This document shows, piece by piece, positions 34,469 through 42,545 of a stretch of 63,669 nucleotides of DNA; the first letter of the stretch is position 1; every line of letters starts with the position of its first letter. This DNA comes from CAZYBU01 sp964645775. GTDB lineage: Bacteria; Spirochaetota; UBA4802; UBA5550. The position numbers and the translations under genes were made by a program. The notes below the pieces were generated by a model, which saw only the letters and a list, made by a program, of their open reading frames with translations, had not been told where the DNA came from and did not search any database. The stretch lies in contig CAZYBU010000017.1 of assembly GCA_964645775.1 (NCBI GenBank), forward strand, positions 1 through 63,669, given 5' to 3'.

Positions 34469-37400
34469 TCAGACTTCCCCTTCAAGCCAGCTCTTGAGGC
34501 CGTGGCAGGTTTCCCGGGCGGCCCGGATGACCGGATATTTTCTGCCGAACTGGTCCTGAAAGGTTCCGCTCTTCCCGTAAGCCGAGGGTATCCTGATGAC
34601 ATGGTCCGCATTCCCCTTCGACAGTCCGTCGGTGAAAAAGACCGACTCTTCCACTTTCCATTTCTCCAGGGCCGTCCCGTCCAGCAGCGATATAATCGCT
34701 GAAACCGCCCCCGGTTTCGGAACATCACCCAGGGAGTGGCGCAGATGATGCAGGTTCCCTGTGCTGCTCAGGACGGTTAATTTCACACTCTTTCTATTAT
34801 TTCGTATCTTGAGTATTTCTTCTATGGTGGCAGGATGGGTCCTCTGGAGATGAAGGAGAATATGTGCCGGCTCACCGCAGGCATCCAGATCCTCGAGCAT
34901 CTCACCGTCGCTTTCGAAATAGCGGCCTCTGAAGTACATGTCCTTCCGGCTGAACCGGTAGGCTATGTTCAGTTCCTCGTCATTACGGAGGAAACGCCGG
35001 GTGGAAACGGAATTAGCGAGTTCCGTAAACTCACCGAAAATATAGATATTCTTTTCCTCCGGTTCACGGGGCATGGCTGTCCAGTCAAAGCTCTCCTTTT
35101 CGAGAAGGGCGAGTTTGTCCTGTATCTTCTCCAGCTCACTGGAGTAGAGAATCATCCCCCGTTCTTTACCGTACCGGAGAGCAAGGTCTATCTCTTCCAG
35201 CGTAAGCCTGGGAGAGATGGCCAGGACAGAAGAAGGACCGCTTATCTCGCGGACAGGTTTAATAAAGTCATCGATGGCCGGATTGGAAGCTGATCCCGCA
35301 ACTTCTGACGCCCCTTCATAGCCGAACCGGCCCCGGGCACAGAGATTGTCGAAGAATTGATCGTTCCCGATCTTTGATGATATCTTCATGAAATGATCGT
35401 CCCGGGTCTCAACAATCATGGAGCAACCGTCCCCGCAAAGGGTACAGTGACTCTCCGTGAGCCGGTGCCGGAAAGGTCCCGGTTTCCCATCCGGTATTCG
35501 TTCATGGATGGCGCCCACGGGACAGACGGAGACGCAGAGTCCGCAGGTTATGCAGTTGGTATCGTCCAGGGCCCGGTAGGCATAGGGAACAACCGTGGCC
35601 TGGTAGCCTCTCCGGTCGATGGCAAACACGGACTGTTTCTGCACCTCTTTACAGATACGGACGCATTGACCGCAGTTGATGCACTTTTCTGTTTCTATCT
35701 GTATAAAACGGTTTTCAGTTTCGTATTTCCTTTCCCGAAGCTCTCCGATGAACAGGTTCCCGGTATCGGCCCCGTACTCCTTCGAATATTTTTTAAGACC
35801 ACACTCATAGATGTCCTGACAACCGCACTCCATGCAGCGAGAGGCCTCCTCAAGGAATTCCTCTTCGGTAAAGCCTTTCTCCACCTCGGTAAAGGAATGG
35901 ATCCTTTCCCCCGGTTCTTCTTTTCTTACATGCCTGCGGGGCGTCTTTTCCCTTTCAGCGAACTCATCGGGTGATATGAGTCCGAAATCTTCCTTTCGAA
36001 TATAGAATCCCAGCCGGTCTTCCGGTTTTGGAATCTCTCCTCTCAGGTATAAGTCGATCCCATGGGCTGCGCGGCGTCCATGGGAGACAGCGCCGATAAC
36101 AATATCAGGTCCCATAACGCAGTCTCCACCGGCGAAAACCCCTTCCATGCTGGTGGTAAAAAGAGAGTTGTCTGCCGCAATGGTTCCCCACTGGGTAATC
36201 TCCACGTCCTGAAGCTCTTCGGCCCATACCTTCTGTCCTATGGCTTCTATGACCAAATCGACCGGTTCCTCGTATTCGCTCCCCTCGACAGGCACCGGCC
36301 GCCGCCGCCCGGAAGCATCCGGTTCACCAAGTTCCATTCTGATCAGGCGAACAGCAGTAATGACTCCATCTTCACCCCTGTATTCCACGGGATTGTTCAG
36401 GATACGGACCTCGATCCCCTCATCTTTGGCGTCATCGATTTCTTCAGGGTCCGCCGGCATCTCCGCCTCTGTCCTTCGATAGATCATGGAGACAGAGGCG
36501 GCGCCCAGTCGCAAAGCGGTTCGTGCGGCGTCAATCGCGGTGTTCCCTCCACCGACAATAAACACCCGTCTACCTGTAAGAATAACAGCCTCGCCTTCAT
36601 TTACCTTTCGAAGAAAGTCAATTCCCTGTTTCACGCCCTCCAAGTCCTCTCCCGGGATGTTCATGGTAGAGCCGGCCCAGGCACCGGTACCGAGAAAGAC
36701 CGCGTCATAATCAGTTTTAAGCTGCTCCAGGGTAATATCCCTTCCCAGTTTGCTGTTGCATTGCAACTCCACTCCCATGGAGAGGATGGCGCCAATCTCC
36801 TTCGCCAGATCCTTTTTGGGAAGCCGGTATTCCGGGATACCGTACCTCATCATGCCTCCCGGTTCCGGCATCATTTCAAAGACGGTACAGGCGTGGCCCT
36901 TCAGGCGGAGATAATATGCGGCCGTGAGTCCCGCAGGACCGCTTCCCACGATGGCCACCCGTTTGTCTGTATCTTTCCCGGCTTCCGGAATATACATCTC
37001 CCCGGAGTAGAGATCCCGGTCAGCCATGAACCTCTTGATATTTTTTATGTCCACCGGCTCATCCACGTAATTCCGTCGGCATTGCCGCTCGCAGGGACGG
37101 GCACAGATCCTGCCGCAGACCATGGGGAAGGGATTGCTCTCCTTCATCAGTTTCTGACCCTCAAGATAAAGACCCCGGGATGCCATGGCGATATATCCCT
37201 GGATATCAACGTTAGCCGGACAGGCAAGCCGGCAGGGTGGATGACAATCGGCCCGGTGGTTTGAAAGGAGGAGCTCCAGGTTCATCTTCCGGGACTCATG
37301 GACTCTTCTGTTATCGGTCTCTATCTTCATCCCGTCGTTTACGATCGTTGCGCAGGCCGGTTTAAGACCCCGTGCCCCCTCGATCTCCACAACACAAAGA

Positions 37401-37540
37401 AAGCAGGATGTATAGGGTTCCAGCTGCTCATTATAACAGAGGGTGGGAATATCAGCCAGGCCTTTCTCCCGTACTACTTCCAGGACCGTGGCTCCGTCCG
37501 TGACTTCAATTTCCTGATTGTTTATTGCTATCCTTGCCAT
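34469..37540 (-). CDS. Multidomain GltD-like/ferredoxin/NuoG-type iron-sulfur flavoprotein
   Basis: A 1023-residue redox fusion. Residues 1-80 form a [2Fe-2S] domain (Cys35, 46, 49, 63). 90-180 is a GltD-type cluster domain (Cys99, 103, 107; Cys142, 146, 150, 154). 190-500 is a GltD/NfnB-like FAD and NAD(P)H domain, with GSGPAGLT at 199-206 and IVGGGNTAIDAAR near 328-340. Cys569-580 adds a further cluster, and 620-680 holds two [4Fe-4S] ferredoxin motifs. A molybdopterin-oxidoreductase-type [4Fe-4S] motif follows (Cys699, 702, 706, 734). The last 275 residues are a shortened NuoG-like domain too small for a full Mo site. With the NuoF- and NuoE-like partners it resembles electron-bifurcating transhydrogenases of the Stn/Nfn type. 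Confidence 0.88.
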   Translation of the reverse strand: MARIAINNQEIEVTDGATVLEVVREKGLADIPTLCYNEQLEPYTSCFLCVVEIEGARGLKPACATIVNDGMKIETDNRRVHESRKMNLELLLSNHRADCHPPCRLACPANVDIQGYIAMASRGLYLEGQKLMKESNPFPMVCGRICARPCERQCRRNYVDEPVDIKNIKRFMADRDLYSGEMYIPEAGKDTDKRVAIVGSGPAGLTAAYYLRLKGHACTVFEMMPEPGGMMRYGIPEYRLPKKDLAKEIGAILSMGVELQCNSKLGRDITLEQLKTDYDAVFLGTGAWAGSTMNIPGEDLEGVKQGIDFLRKVNEGEAVILTGRRVFIVGGGNTAIDAARTALRLGAASVSMIYRRTEAEMPADPEEIDDAKDEGIEVRILNNPVEYRGEDGVITAVRLIRMELGEPDASGRRRPVPVEGSEYEEPVDLVIEAIGQKVWAEELQDVEITQWGTIAADNSLFTTSMEGVFAGGDCVMGPDIVIGAVSHGRRAAHGIDLYLRGEIPKPEDRLGFYIRKEDFGLISPDEFAEREKTPRRHVRKEEPGERIHSFTEVEKGFTEEEFLEEASRCMECGCQDIYECGLKKYSKEYGADTGNLFIGELRERKYETENRFIQIETEKCINCGQCVRICKEVQKQSVFAIDRRGYQATVVPYAYRALDDTNCITCGLCVSVCPVGAIHERIPDGKPGPFRHRLTESHCTLCGDGCSMIVETRDDHFMKISSKIGNDQFFDNLCARGRFGYEGASEVAGSASNPAIDDFIKPVREISGPSSVLAISPRLTLEEIDLALRYGKERGMILYSSELEKIQDKLALLEKESFDWTAMPREPEEKNIYIFGEFTELANSVSTRRFLRNDEELNIAYRFSRKDMYFRGRYFESDGEMLEDLDACGEPAHILLHLQRTHPATIEEILKIRNNRKSVKLTVLSSTGNLHHLRHSLGDVPKPGAVSAIISLLDGTALEKWKVEESVFFTDGLSKGNADHVIRIPSAYGKSGTFQDQFGRKYPVIRAARETCHGLKSWLEGEV

Positions 37541-37558
37541 AAAGCTATCATTCCCGGA

Positions 37559-39328
37559 TTATTCCACGTGAACCGCGTTGAAATTGCAGGCTCTCAGACA
37601 GTTTCCACACTGGATACAGAGGTCCTGGTCGATACGGTGAATTTCCTTGCGAGACCCGCTGATGGCGTCCGTGGGACAATTCTTCGCGCAGAGGGTGCAT
37701 CCCGTACAGGCGTCCGGGATAATCGTATAGGTCAGGAGGGATCTGCATACGCGGGCCCTGCATTTTTTTTCCCGAACGTGCTCCTCGTACTCTTCCCGGA
37801 AGTACCTCATGGTGGTCAGAACAGGGTTTGGGGCCGTCTGCCCCAATCCGCAGAGGGATGCTTCACGTACTTTCTCAGCAAGTCGTTCCAGTTCATCCAG
37901 GTCCTCTTCTCTTCCTTCACCTTCGGTGACGCGAACCAGTATCTCATACATTCGGGTGGTTCCTATACGGCAGAAAGTGCACTTTCCGCATGATTCATTT
38001 TTAATGAAGTTCATGAAAAACCTGGCCACGTCGACCATGCAGGTGTCCTCGTCCATGACCACCATTCCACCGGAGCCCATAATCGCCCCGGTGGCCGTCA
38101 GAGACTTGTAGTCGACAGGAGTATCGAGCAGGTGTTCCGGAATACAACCTCCTGAAGGGCCTCCCAGCTGGACCGCCTTGAAGGCCCGGTTATTTTTGAT
38201 TCCTCCCCCCATCTCAAAGATCACTTCCTTCAGAGTAATCCCCATGGGGACCTCAACCAGGCCTGATTTGGCAATCTTCCCGGTTAACGCGAATACCTTG
38301 GTCCCCCGGCTCGATTCCGTTCCGATTTTGGCGAAACTCTCATTGCCATAAACAAGTATCCAGGGTACGTTTGCCAGGGTCTCAACGTTGTTTATCACGG
38401 TCGGTCTGTCCCAGACCCCTCTCTCGGCCGGGAAGGGAGGCTTGATCCTGGGCATCCCCCGTCTCCCCTCAATGGAAGCGATAAGGGCAGTCTCCTCACC
38501 GCAGACAAAGGCTCCGGCCCCAATCTTGAGGTTGATATTAAAAGAGAACCCGCTCTCCAGGATATTCTCACCCAGGTAGCCCTTCTCCCGGGCCTGCTCC
38601 AGGGCTATCTCCAGGCGACTGACCGCGAGGGGGTACTCAGCCCGGACGTAGATGAACCCGCTGGTCGCGCCGATGGCCCGGGCCGCTATGGCCATCCCCT
38701 CGATAACACTGTGGGGGTCTCCTTCCAGGATGGAACGGTCCATGAAGGCACCCGGGTCACCCTCGTCAGCGTTGCAGACAACGTACTTCTCGTCATCCTC
38801 CACCCGGGCCGTAAGTTCCCATTTCAGCCCTGTAAGAAATCCGGCGCCTCCCCGGCCTCCCAGGCCCGCGTCCTTCACTTCCCGTATAATCTCTTCAGGT
38901 AAGAGTTCTTTCAGTGCCCGTTCAAGACCCCGGTATCCTCCCGCATCCAGGTAATCCTGGATAATTTCAGGATTGATCTTCCCCGTGTTCCGGAGGACAA
39001 TGCGTTTCTGTTTATCAAAATAGGCCGATTCATGGTTGGTCTTGTCATCCATGAGGAGGTACTCCTCAACCGGTTGGCCCCCCTTCACATGTTTCTCGTA
39101 TATCTCCCTGACCTTTTTACTATCCATTTCCGCATAGGTCCAGGAGAACTCTCCATCCCTCACCTCGACGAGAACCTCACGAAAGCAGGAACCGATACAA
39201 CCGGTCTTGCCCAGAGTAACACCTGTATCATCAGAGGCTATAAGCTGTTCCAGTTCCCGGTAGACCTGATCGCCTCCCGCAGAGATTCCACAGCTCGCCA
39301 GGCCCACAATGACTTCTTTGCCGCTCAT
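37559..39328 (-). CDS. NuoF/HydB-like NADH-binding flavoprotein subunit
   Basis: The 589-residue subunit has an N-terminal thioredoxin-like [2Fe-2S] domain (residues 1-90, GLASCGISAGG, Cys44 and Cys48). The FMN/NADH-binding core follows: GLGGRGGAGFLTGLKW, CNADEGDPGAFMDR, GAGAFVCGEETALI. A [4Fe-4S] N3-type site (ESCGKCTFCRIGTTRM) comes next, and two C-terminal ferredoxin clusters (CTGCTLCAKNCP, CIQCGNCLRAC). This layout is HydB/HndC/NuoF, which receives NADH electrons. It overlaps the NuoE-like gene by 4 bp (ATGA) and sits 18 bp from the large fusion. Confidence 0.95.
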   Translation of the reverse strand: MSGKEVIVGLASCGISAGGDQVYRELEQLIASDDTGVTLGKTGCIGSCFREVLVEVRDGEFSWTYAEMDSKKVREIYEKHVKGGQPVEEYLLMDDKTNHESAYFDKQKRIVLRNTGKINPEIIQDYLDAGGYRGLERALKELLPEEIIREVKDAGLGGRGGAGFLTGLKWELTARVEDDEKYVVCNADEGDPGAFMDRSILEGDPHSVIEGMAIAARAIGATSGFIYVRAEYPLAVSRLEIALEQAREKGYLGENILESGFSFNINLKIGAGAFVCGEETALIASIEGRRGMPRIKPPFPAERGVWDRPTVINNVETLANVPWILVYGNESFAKIGTESSRGTKVFALTGKIAKSGLVEVPMGITLKEVIFEMGGGIKNNRAFKAVQLGGPSGGCIPEHLLDTPVDYKSLTATGAIMGSGGMVVMDEDTCMVDVARFFMNFIKNESCGKCTFCRIGTTRMYEILVRVTEGEGREEDLDELERLAEKVREASLCGLGQTAPNPVLTTMRYFREEYEEHVREKKCRARVCRSLLTYTIIPDACTGCTLCAKNCPTDAISGSRKEIHRIDQDLCIQCGNCLRACNFNAVHVE

Positions 39329-39777
39329 GCCATGTAATCCTTGATGATCCGTTTTACCTTCTTGTCATCCAGGTTTCCGAATACACGTTCATTTATCATG
39401 ATAACCGGCGCCAGGCTGCAACAGCCGAGGCAGGCTACATCCTCCAGAGAAAAAGTACCATCCGGAGTTGTCTGACCCGTTTCCAGATTCAGGACGTCAC
39501 GCAGGGTGTCGGAGAGGATTTCCGCTCCGTTAATATGACAGGCGGTCCCGTGGCATACCCTGATCTGGAACTTCCCCGGCCTGTTGAACTTAAACTGGGA
39601 GTAAAAGGTTGCTACGCTGTAAAGATCGGATAGGGGTATATGAAACCTGCGAGAGACCTCGTCCAGTATCTCTTCCGGCAGGTACTGATAATGATCCTGC
39701 ACTTTTTGCAGCACCCGGATCGTGTTACCAGGCTGGTCTTTTAAAATATCCAGTTCTGATCTCAGTTCTTCTTCCAT
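39325..39777 (-). CDS. NuoE/HydC-like [2Fe-2S] subunit
   Basis: The 150-residue thioredoxin-like ferredoxin has the NuoE pattern: YLPEEILDEVSRRF in the helical N-terminal part and cluster ligands in CHGTAC and CLGCC. It transfers electrons from the FMN subunit. First gene of the NuoE-NuoF-fusion-hypF operon; the promoter should lie in the 174-bp divergent gap shared with the transaldolase gene. Confidence 0.95.
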   Translation of the reverse strand: MEEELRSELDILKDQPGNTIRVLQKVQDHYQYLPEEILDEVSRRFHIPLSDLYSVATFYSQFKFNRPGKFQIRVCHGTACHINGAEILSDTLRDVLNLETGQTTPDGTFSLEDVACLGCCSLAPVIMINERVFGNLDDKKVKRIIKDYMA

Positions 39778-39951
39778 AATATACCTTACAGGTAAAGAGA
39801 GTCTTCACATGAGATATGGTACGTATTATAACTAACAATGGACATTTGTTTTGCAGAAAAAGATACACGCAATATATTTTTTTCTTTATTTGTAGGAGTC
39901 AGGTTGTATACCCGGGCATGATCTAAAGACAGGCCAGGAGCGAAAACGCCC

Positions 39952-40599
39952 ATGAAGTTTTTTATTGATACAGCGGACATAGAAGAGATACGGCAGGCCC
40001 GGGACCTCGGTATACTGGACGGCATTACAACCAATCCCTCTCTAATTGCAAAAACCGGGAGGCCCTACAGGGATGTCATATCTGAGATTGCCTCAGAGGT
40101 AGAGGTCCCCCTTTCAGCCGAGGTTATATCCACGGACACGGATGGAATGCTGGGGGAAGCACGGGAACTCGCAAAAGTGGCCAATACCATCAACATTAAA
40201 ATCCCCCTGACAGAAGATGGCCTCCGGGCTGTCAGGGTATTACGGGATGAGGGAATAGACACAAACGTTACACTCTGTTTCAGTTCCACCCAGGCCCTTA
40301 TGGCAGCCAAAGCGGGTGCCAGCTATATTTCCCCTTTTATTGGACGGCTGGATGATATCAGCCACGAAGGAATGGAAATCGTTGATGAGATCCTTCGCAT
40401 GTATGGCAACTACGGTTTTGATACGGAAGTGATTGTCGCCTCCATACGTCATCCCCTGCATATCAAGGAAGCGGCATTGCTGGGCGCCGATATCGCTACC
40501 ATTCCCTTTTCTGTTTTCCAGAAAATCATCCGTCATCCCCTTACGGACATTGGTCTGGAAAGGTTTTTGGAAGATTATAAAAAGATACCTGCTTCCTGA
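39952..40599 (+). CDS. Transaldolase, FSA/TalC type
   Basis: The 215-residue TIM-barrel protein matches short transaldolases: MKFFIDTADI at the start, ITTNPSLIAK, the Schiff-base lysine in TINIKIPLT (Lys83), SPFIGRLDDIS and VIVASIRHP. Such enzymes exchange dihydroxyacetone units between fructose 6-phosphate and erythrose 4-phosphate, or act as fructose 6-phosphate aldolases; the motifs do not separate the two. It is followed by hemerythrin 10 bp later. Confidence 0.93.
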   Translation: MKFFIDTADIEEIRQARDLGILDGITTNPSLIAKTGRPYRDVISEIASEVEVPLSAEVISTDTDGMLGEARELAKVANTINIKIPLTEDGLRAVRVLRDEGIDTNVTLCFSSTQALMAAKAGASYISPFIGRLDDISHEGMEIVDEILRMYGNYGFDTEVIVASIRHPLHIKEAALLGADIATIPFSVFQKIIRHPLTDIGLERFLEDYKKIPAS

Positions 40600-40609
40600 G
40601 GAGTTAGCT

Positions 40610-41017
40610 ATGCCAGTTATTGAATGGAATGACACATTCAGTGTCGGAATAGAATCAATCGACATCCAGCACAAAAAAATCTTCGAGCTGATAAACCGGG
40701 CTCATGACGCAGCTGGCAGTCCCCATTCAAGGGATATTCTGCACTCGATCTTTGATGAGCTCTTTTCCTATGTTCTGGTCCATTTCAACTACGAAGAGAA
40801 CCTCATGGAAAAGTACGAATACGAGGACCTCTTCATCCACAGGGAAAGCCATGAAAACCTGAAGAGAAAGGTCCAGGAATATCACAAACGGCTTAATGAA
40901 GGGGAACCGGTATCCACCCATGAGACTCTTGGTTTTCTCCTGGACTGGCTGACAGGTCATATTCAGAAAACAGATATGGCCTACAGAGAGACCCTGATTG
41001 AACGGGGGGCCCGTTGA
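40610..41017 (+). CDS. Bacteriohemerythrin
   Basis: A 135-residue single-domain hemerythrin that binds a di-iron centre and O2. All seven ligands are present in order: His21, His58, Glu62, His77, His81, His117 and Asp122 (seen in IDIQHKKIF, HFNYEENLM, HRESHENL and HIQKTDMAY). The ATG follows GAGGAG by 6 bases. It is probably an oxygen-sensing or storage protein in a microaerobic or anaerobic cell. Its stop overlaps the next TTG start (TTGA). Confidence 0.94.
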   Translation: MPVIEWNDTFSVGIESIDIQHKKIFELINRAHDAAGSPHSRDILHSIFDELFSYVLVHFNYEENLMEKYEYEDLFIHRESHENLKRKVQEYHKRLNEGEPVSTHETLGFLLDWLTGHIQKTDMAYRETLIERGAR

Positions 41018-41271
41018 GGCCTGGCGAAAAAAAGATCGATTATCCCTCAGAGCTTACCTTCAAGGCTGTCTTCAAAAACCGGGAGTATACCCTCGAAAGT
41101 CTCCGTTCTCTTCTGTCTGAATCTAATCTGGATGCCAGGTTGACAACTCGCGAAAGCCGAAACGGAAAATTTATTTCCTGCACCATAACATCTGTCTTCC
41201 CGGACGAAGAAACCCTGGACCGTTTATGCTCGCGAATATCCGGTATGGATGGTTTCGTGATGCTGTTCTAA
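41014..41271 (+). CDS. DUF493 (YbeD-like) protein
   Basis: The 85-residue protein has the YbeD/DUF493 ferredoxin-like (ACT-like) fold pattern: IDYPSELTFKAVFKN, TTRESRNGKFISCTITS and FPDEETLDRLCSRISGMDGFVMLF. The start codon is TTG at 41014, overlapping the hemerythrin stop by 4 bp, with a GGGGGG upstream. Its function is unknown; DUF493 members are thought to be small regulatory or allosteric proteins. It shares a 4-bp stop overlap with the flavoprotein gene on the other strand. Confidence 0.8.
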   Translation: MRPGEKKIDYPSELTFKAVFKNREYTLESLRSLLSESNLDARLTTRESRNGKFISCTITSVFPDEETLDRLCSRISGMDGFVMLF

Positions 41272-42482
41272 CAGCAGGCCATCCCCGCAAGGGCGCCGCT
41301 GCTCCAGGCAAACTGCAGGTTGAACCCACCGCTGTCACCGTCAATATCCAGGAGTTCTCCCGCCAGGTGCAGGCCGGGAATTTCACGGGATTCCATTGTC
41401 ACGGGATCAATTCCGGCAACATCCACACCCCCGGCAGCCACCACAGCGTCTTCAAACCCTCTGGGCTCTCCCGGCTCAAGTCTGAGCGACTTGAGCATGC
41501 CGACAAGGGTACGCACCTGGTCCCCCCTCAGTTTGCCTGCGGTCATGGCAGTATCCAGTCCCATCTGACCGAGGAAAAACTCCGGCATTCCCTTTCTCAG
41601 AAGGCCGTTCAGGGCCGTTGCCACGGGCTTCTCCCGGTGGGAGAGGAGGGTGTCCACAAGGGCTTTCAGCTCTTCTTCTGAATGTTCGGGGCAAAGGTCC
41701 AGATCTACATGAACAGGAAGAGATTGTACAACGGCCTCATTAACATGACGGGAGACATCCAGGGTTGCCGGTCCCGAGATGCCGTACCCCGTGAATTGGA
41801 CCTCACCAACGGTTTCTGCCTTCAACAGGGTATCCTGCCATACTCGAACCCTGCAGTTCCAGCGGATACCCTGCAATCTGTGGAGAGGTTTAAGCGGGAT
41901 GTTTAGGGGTACGATTGAAGGGAAAGGCTCCCTGATTTTCAGGCCCAGGGACGCGGCCAGACGATATCCGCTGTCACTGCCTCCCAGGGCGGGCCAGGCG
42001 CAGCTTCCAGTAGCAAGAATGACCCGTTCAAACCGTTCCTTCTCCCTGCCGGCTGTTGTTACTTCAAAAAAATCAGATACTCGTTTAACAGTATCCACTC
42101 TCCTGTGAATTCTCTGCGTCACTCCTCTGTTTTTCAGGACAAACTGAAACTGGTCGATGACCGAAGCGGAATGTCTACTTTCCGGAAACAATCTCCCCAG
42201 GTTTTCCTCTGTGAAAGGGATACCGAGAGAAAGAAAAAAGGCTTCCGTCTCTTCAGGCCCGAAACGGCCGAAGAGGTTCCGAACGAAATCGGGATGACGA
42301 CCATGATACCTGGAGACGTCGATACCAGTGTTTGAGATGTTGCATTTCCCATTACCCGTAGCGAGAATCTTGCGACCCGGTTTTTTCTGCTTTTCATAAA
42401 GAACAACCCGGTTGTTTCCCTCCGAGGCGAAACAGGCTGCCGTCATTCCCGCACTCCCCGCTCCGATTATGGCAATATTCAT
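41268..42482 (-). CDS. BaiN/HI0933-type FAD-dependent oxidoreductase
   Basis: The 404-residue flavoprotein has a Rossmann FAD motif (IIGAGSAGMTAACFAS), the family marker GRKILATGNGKCNISN, then LFPESRHSASVIDQF and the C-terminal GGVDVAGIDPVTMESREIPG and FNLQFAWSSGALAG segments. It belongs to the HI0933 family (BaiN/RdsA). The substrate is not known for most members. Its start is 63 bp from the SpoIIE gene upstream. It shares a 4-bp stop overlap with the DUF493 gene. Confidence 0.92.
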   Translation of the reverse strand: MNIAIIGAGSAGMTAACFASEGNNRVVLYEKQKKPGRKILATGNGKCNISNTGIDVSRYHGRHPDFVRNLFGRFGPEETEAFFLSLGIPFTEENLGRLFPESRHSASVIDQFQFVLKNRGVTQRIHRRVDTVKRVSDFFEVTTAGREKERFERVILATGSCAWPALGGSDSGYRLAASLGLKIREPFPSIVPLNIPLKPLHRLQGIRWNCRVRVWQDTLLKAETVGEVQFTGYGISGPATLDVSRHVNEAVVQSLPVHVDLDLCPEHSEEELKALVDTLLSHREKPVATALNGLLRKGMPEFFLGQMGLDTAMTAGKLRGDQVRTLVGMLKSLRLEPGEPRGFEDAVVAAGGVDVAGIDPVTMESREIPGLHLAGELLDIDGDSGGFNLQFAWSSGALAGMACC

Positions 42483-42545
42483 AGACTACTTCCAGATGGC
42501 AAGGATTCTCATGATTTAACTCCGCTCTTATCCGTATTGTACCGG

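Noticed and set aside
33659..34702. 347-residue plus-strand reading frame
   Set aside because: Antisense to hypF and the fusion gene; no motif.
36062..37264. 400-residue plus-strand reading frame
   Set aside because: It lies opposite the well-supported redox fusion and encodes His/Gly/Pro-rich sequence without motifs.
34469..39777. Formate dehydrogenase or [FeFe] hydrogenase
   Set aside because: No H-cluster motif is present and the NuoG-type tail is too short for a molybdopterin site.
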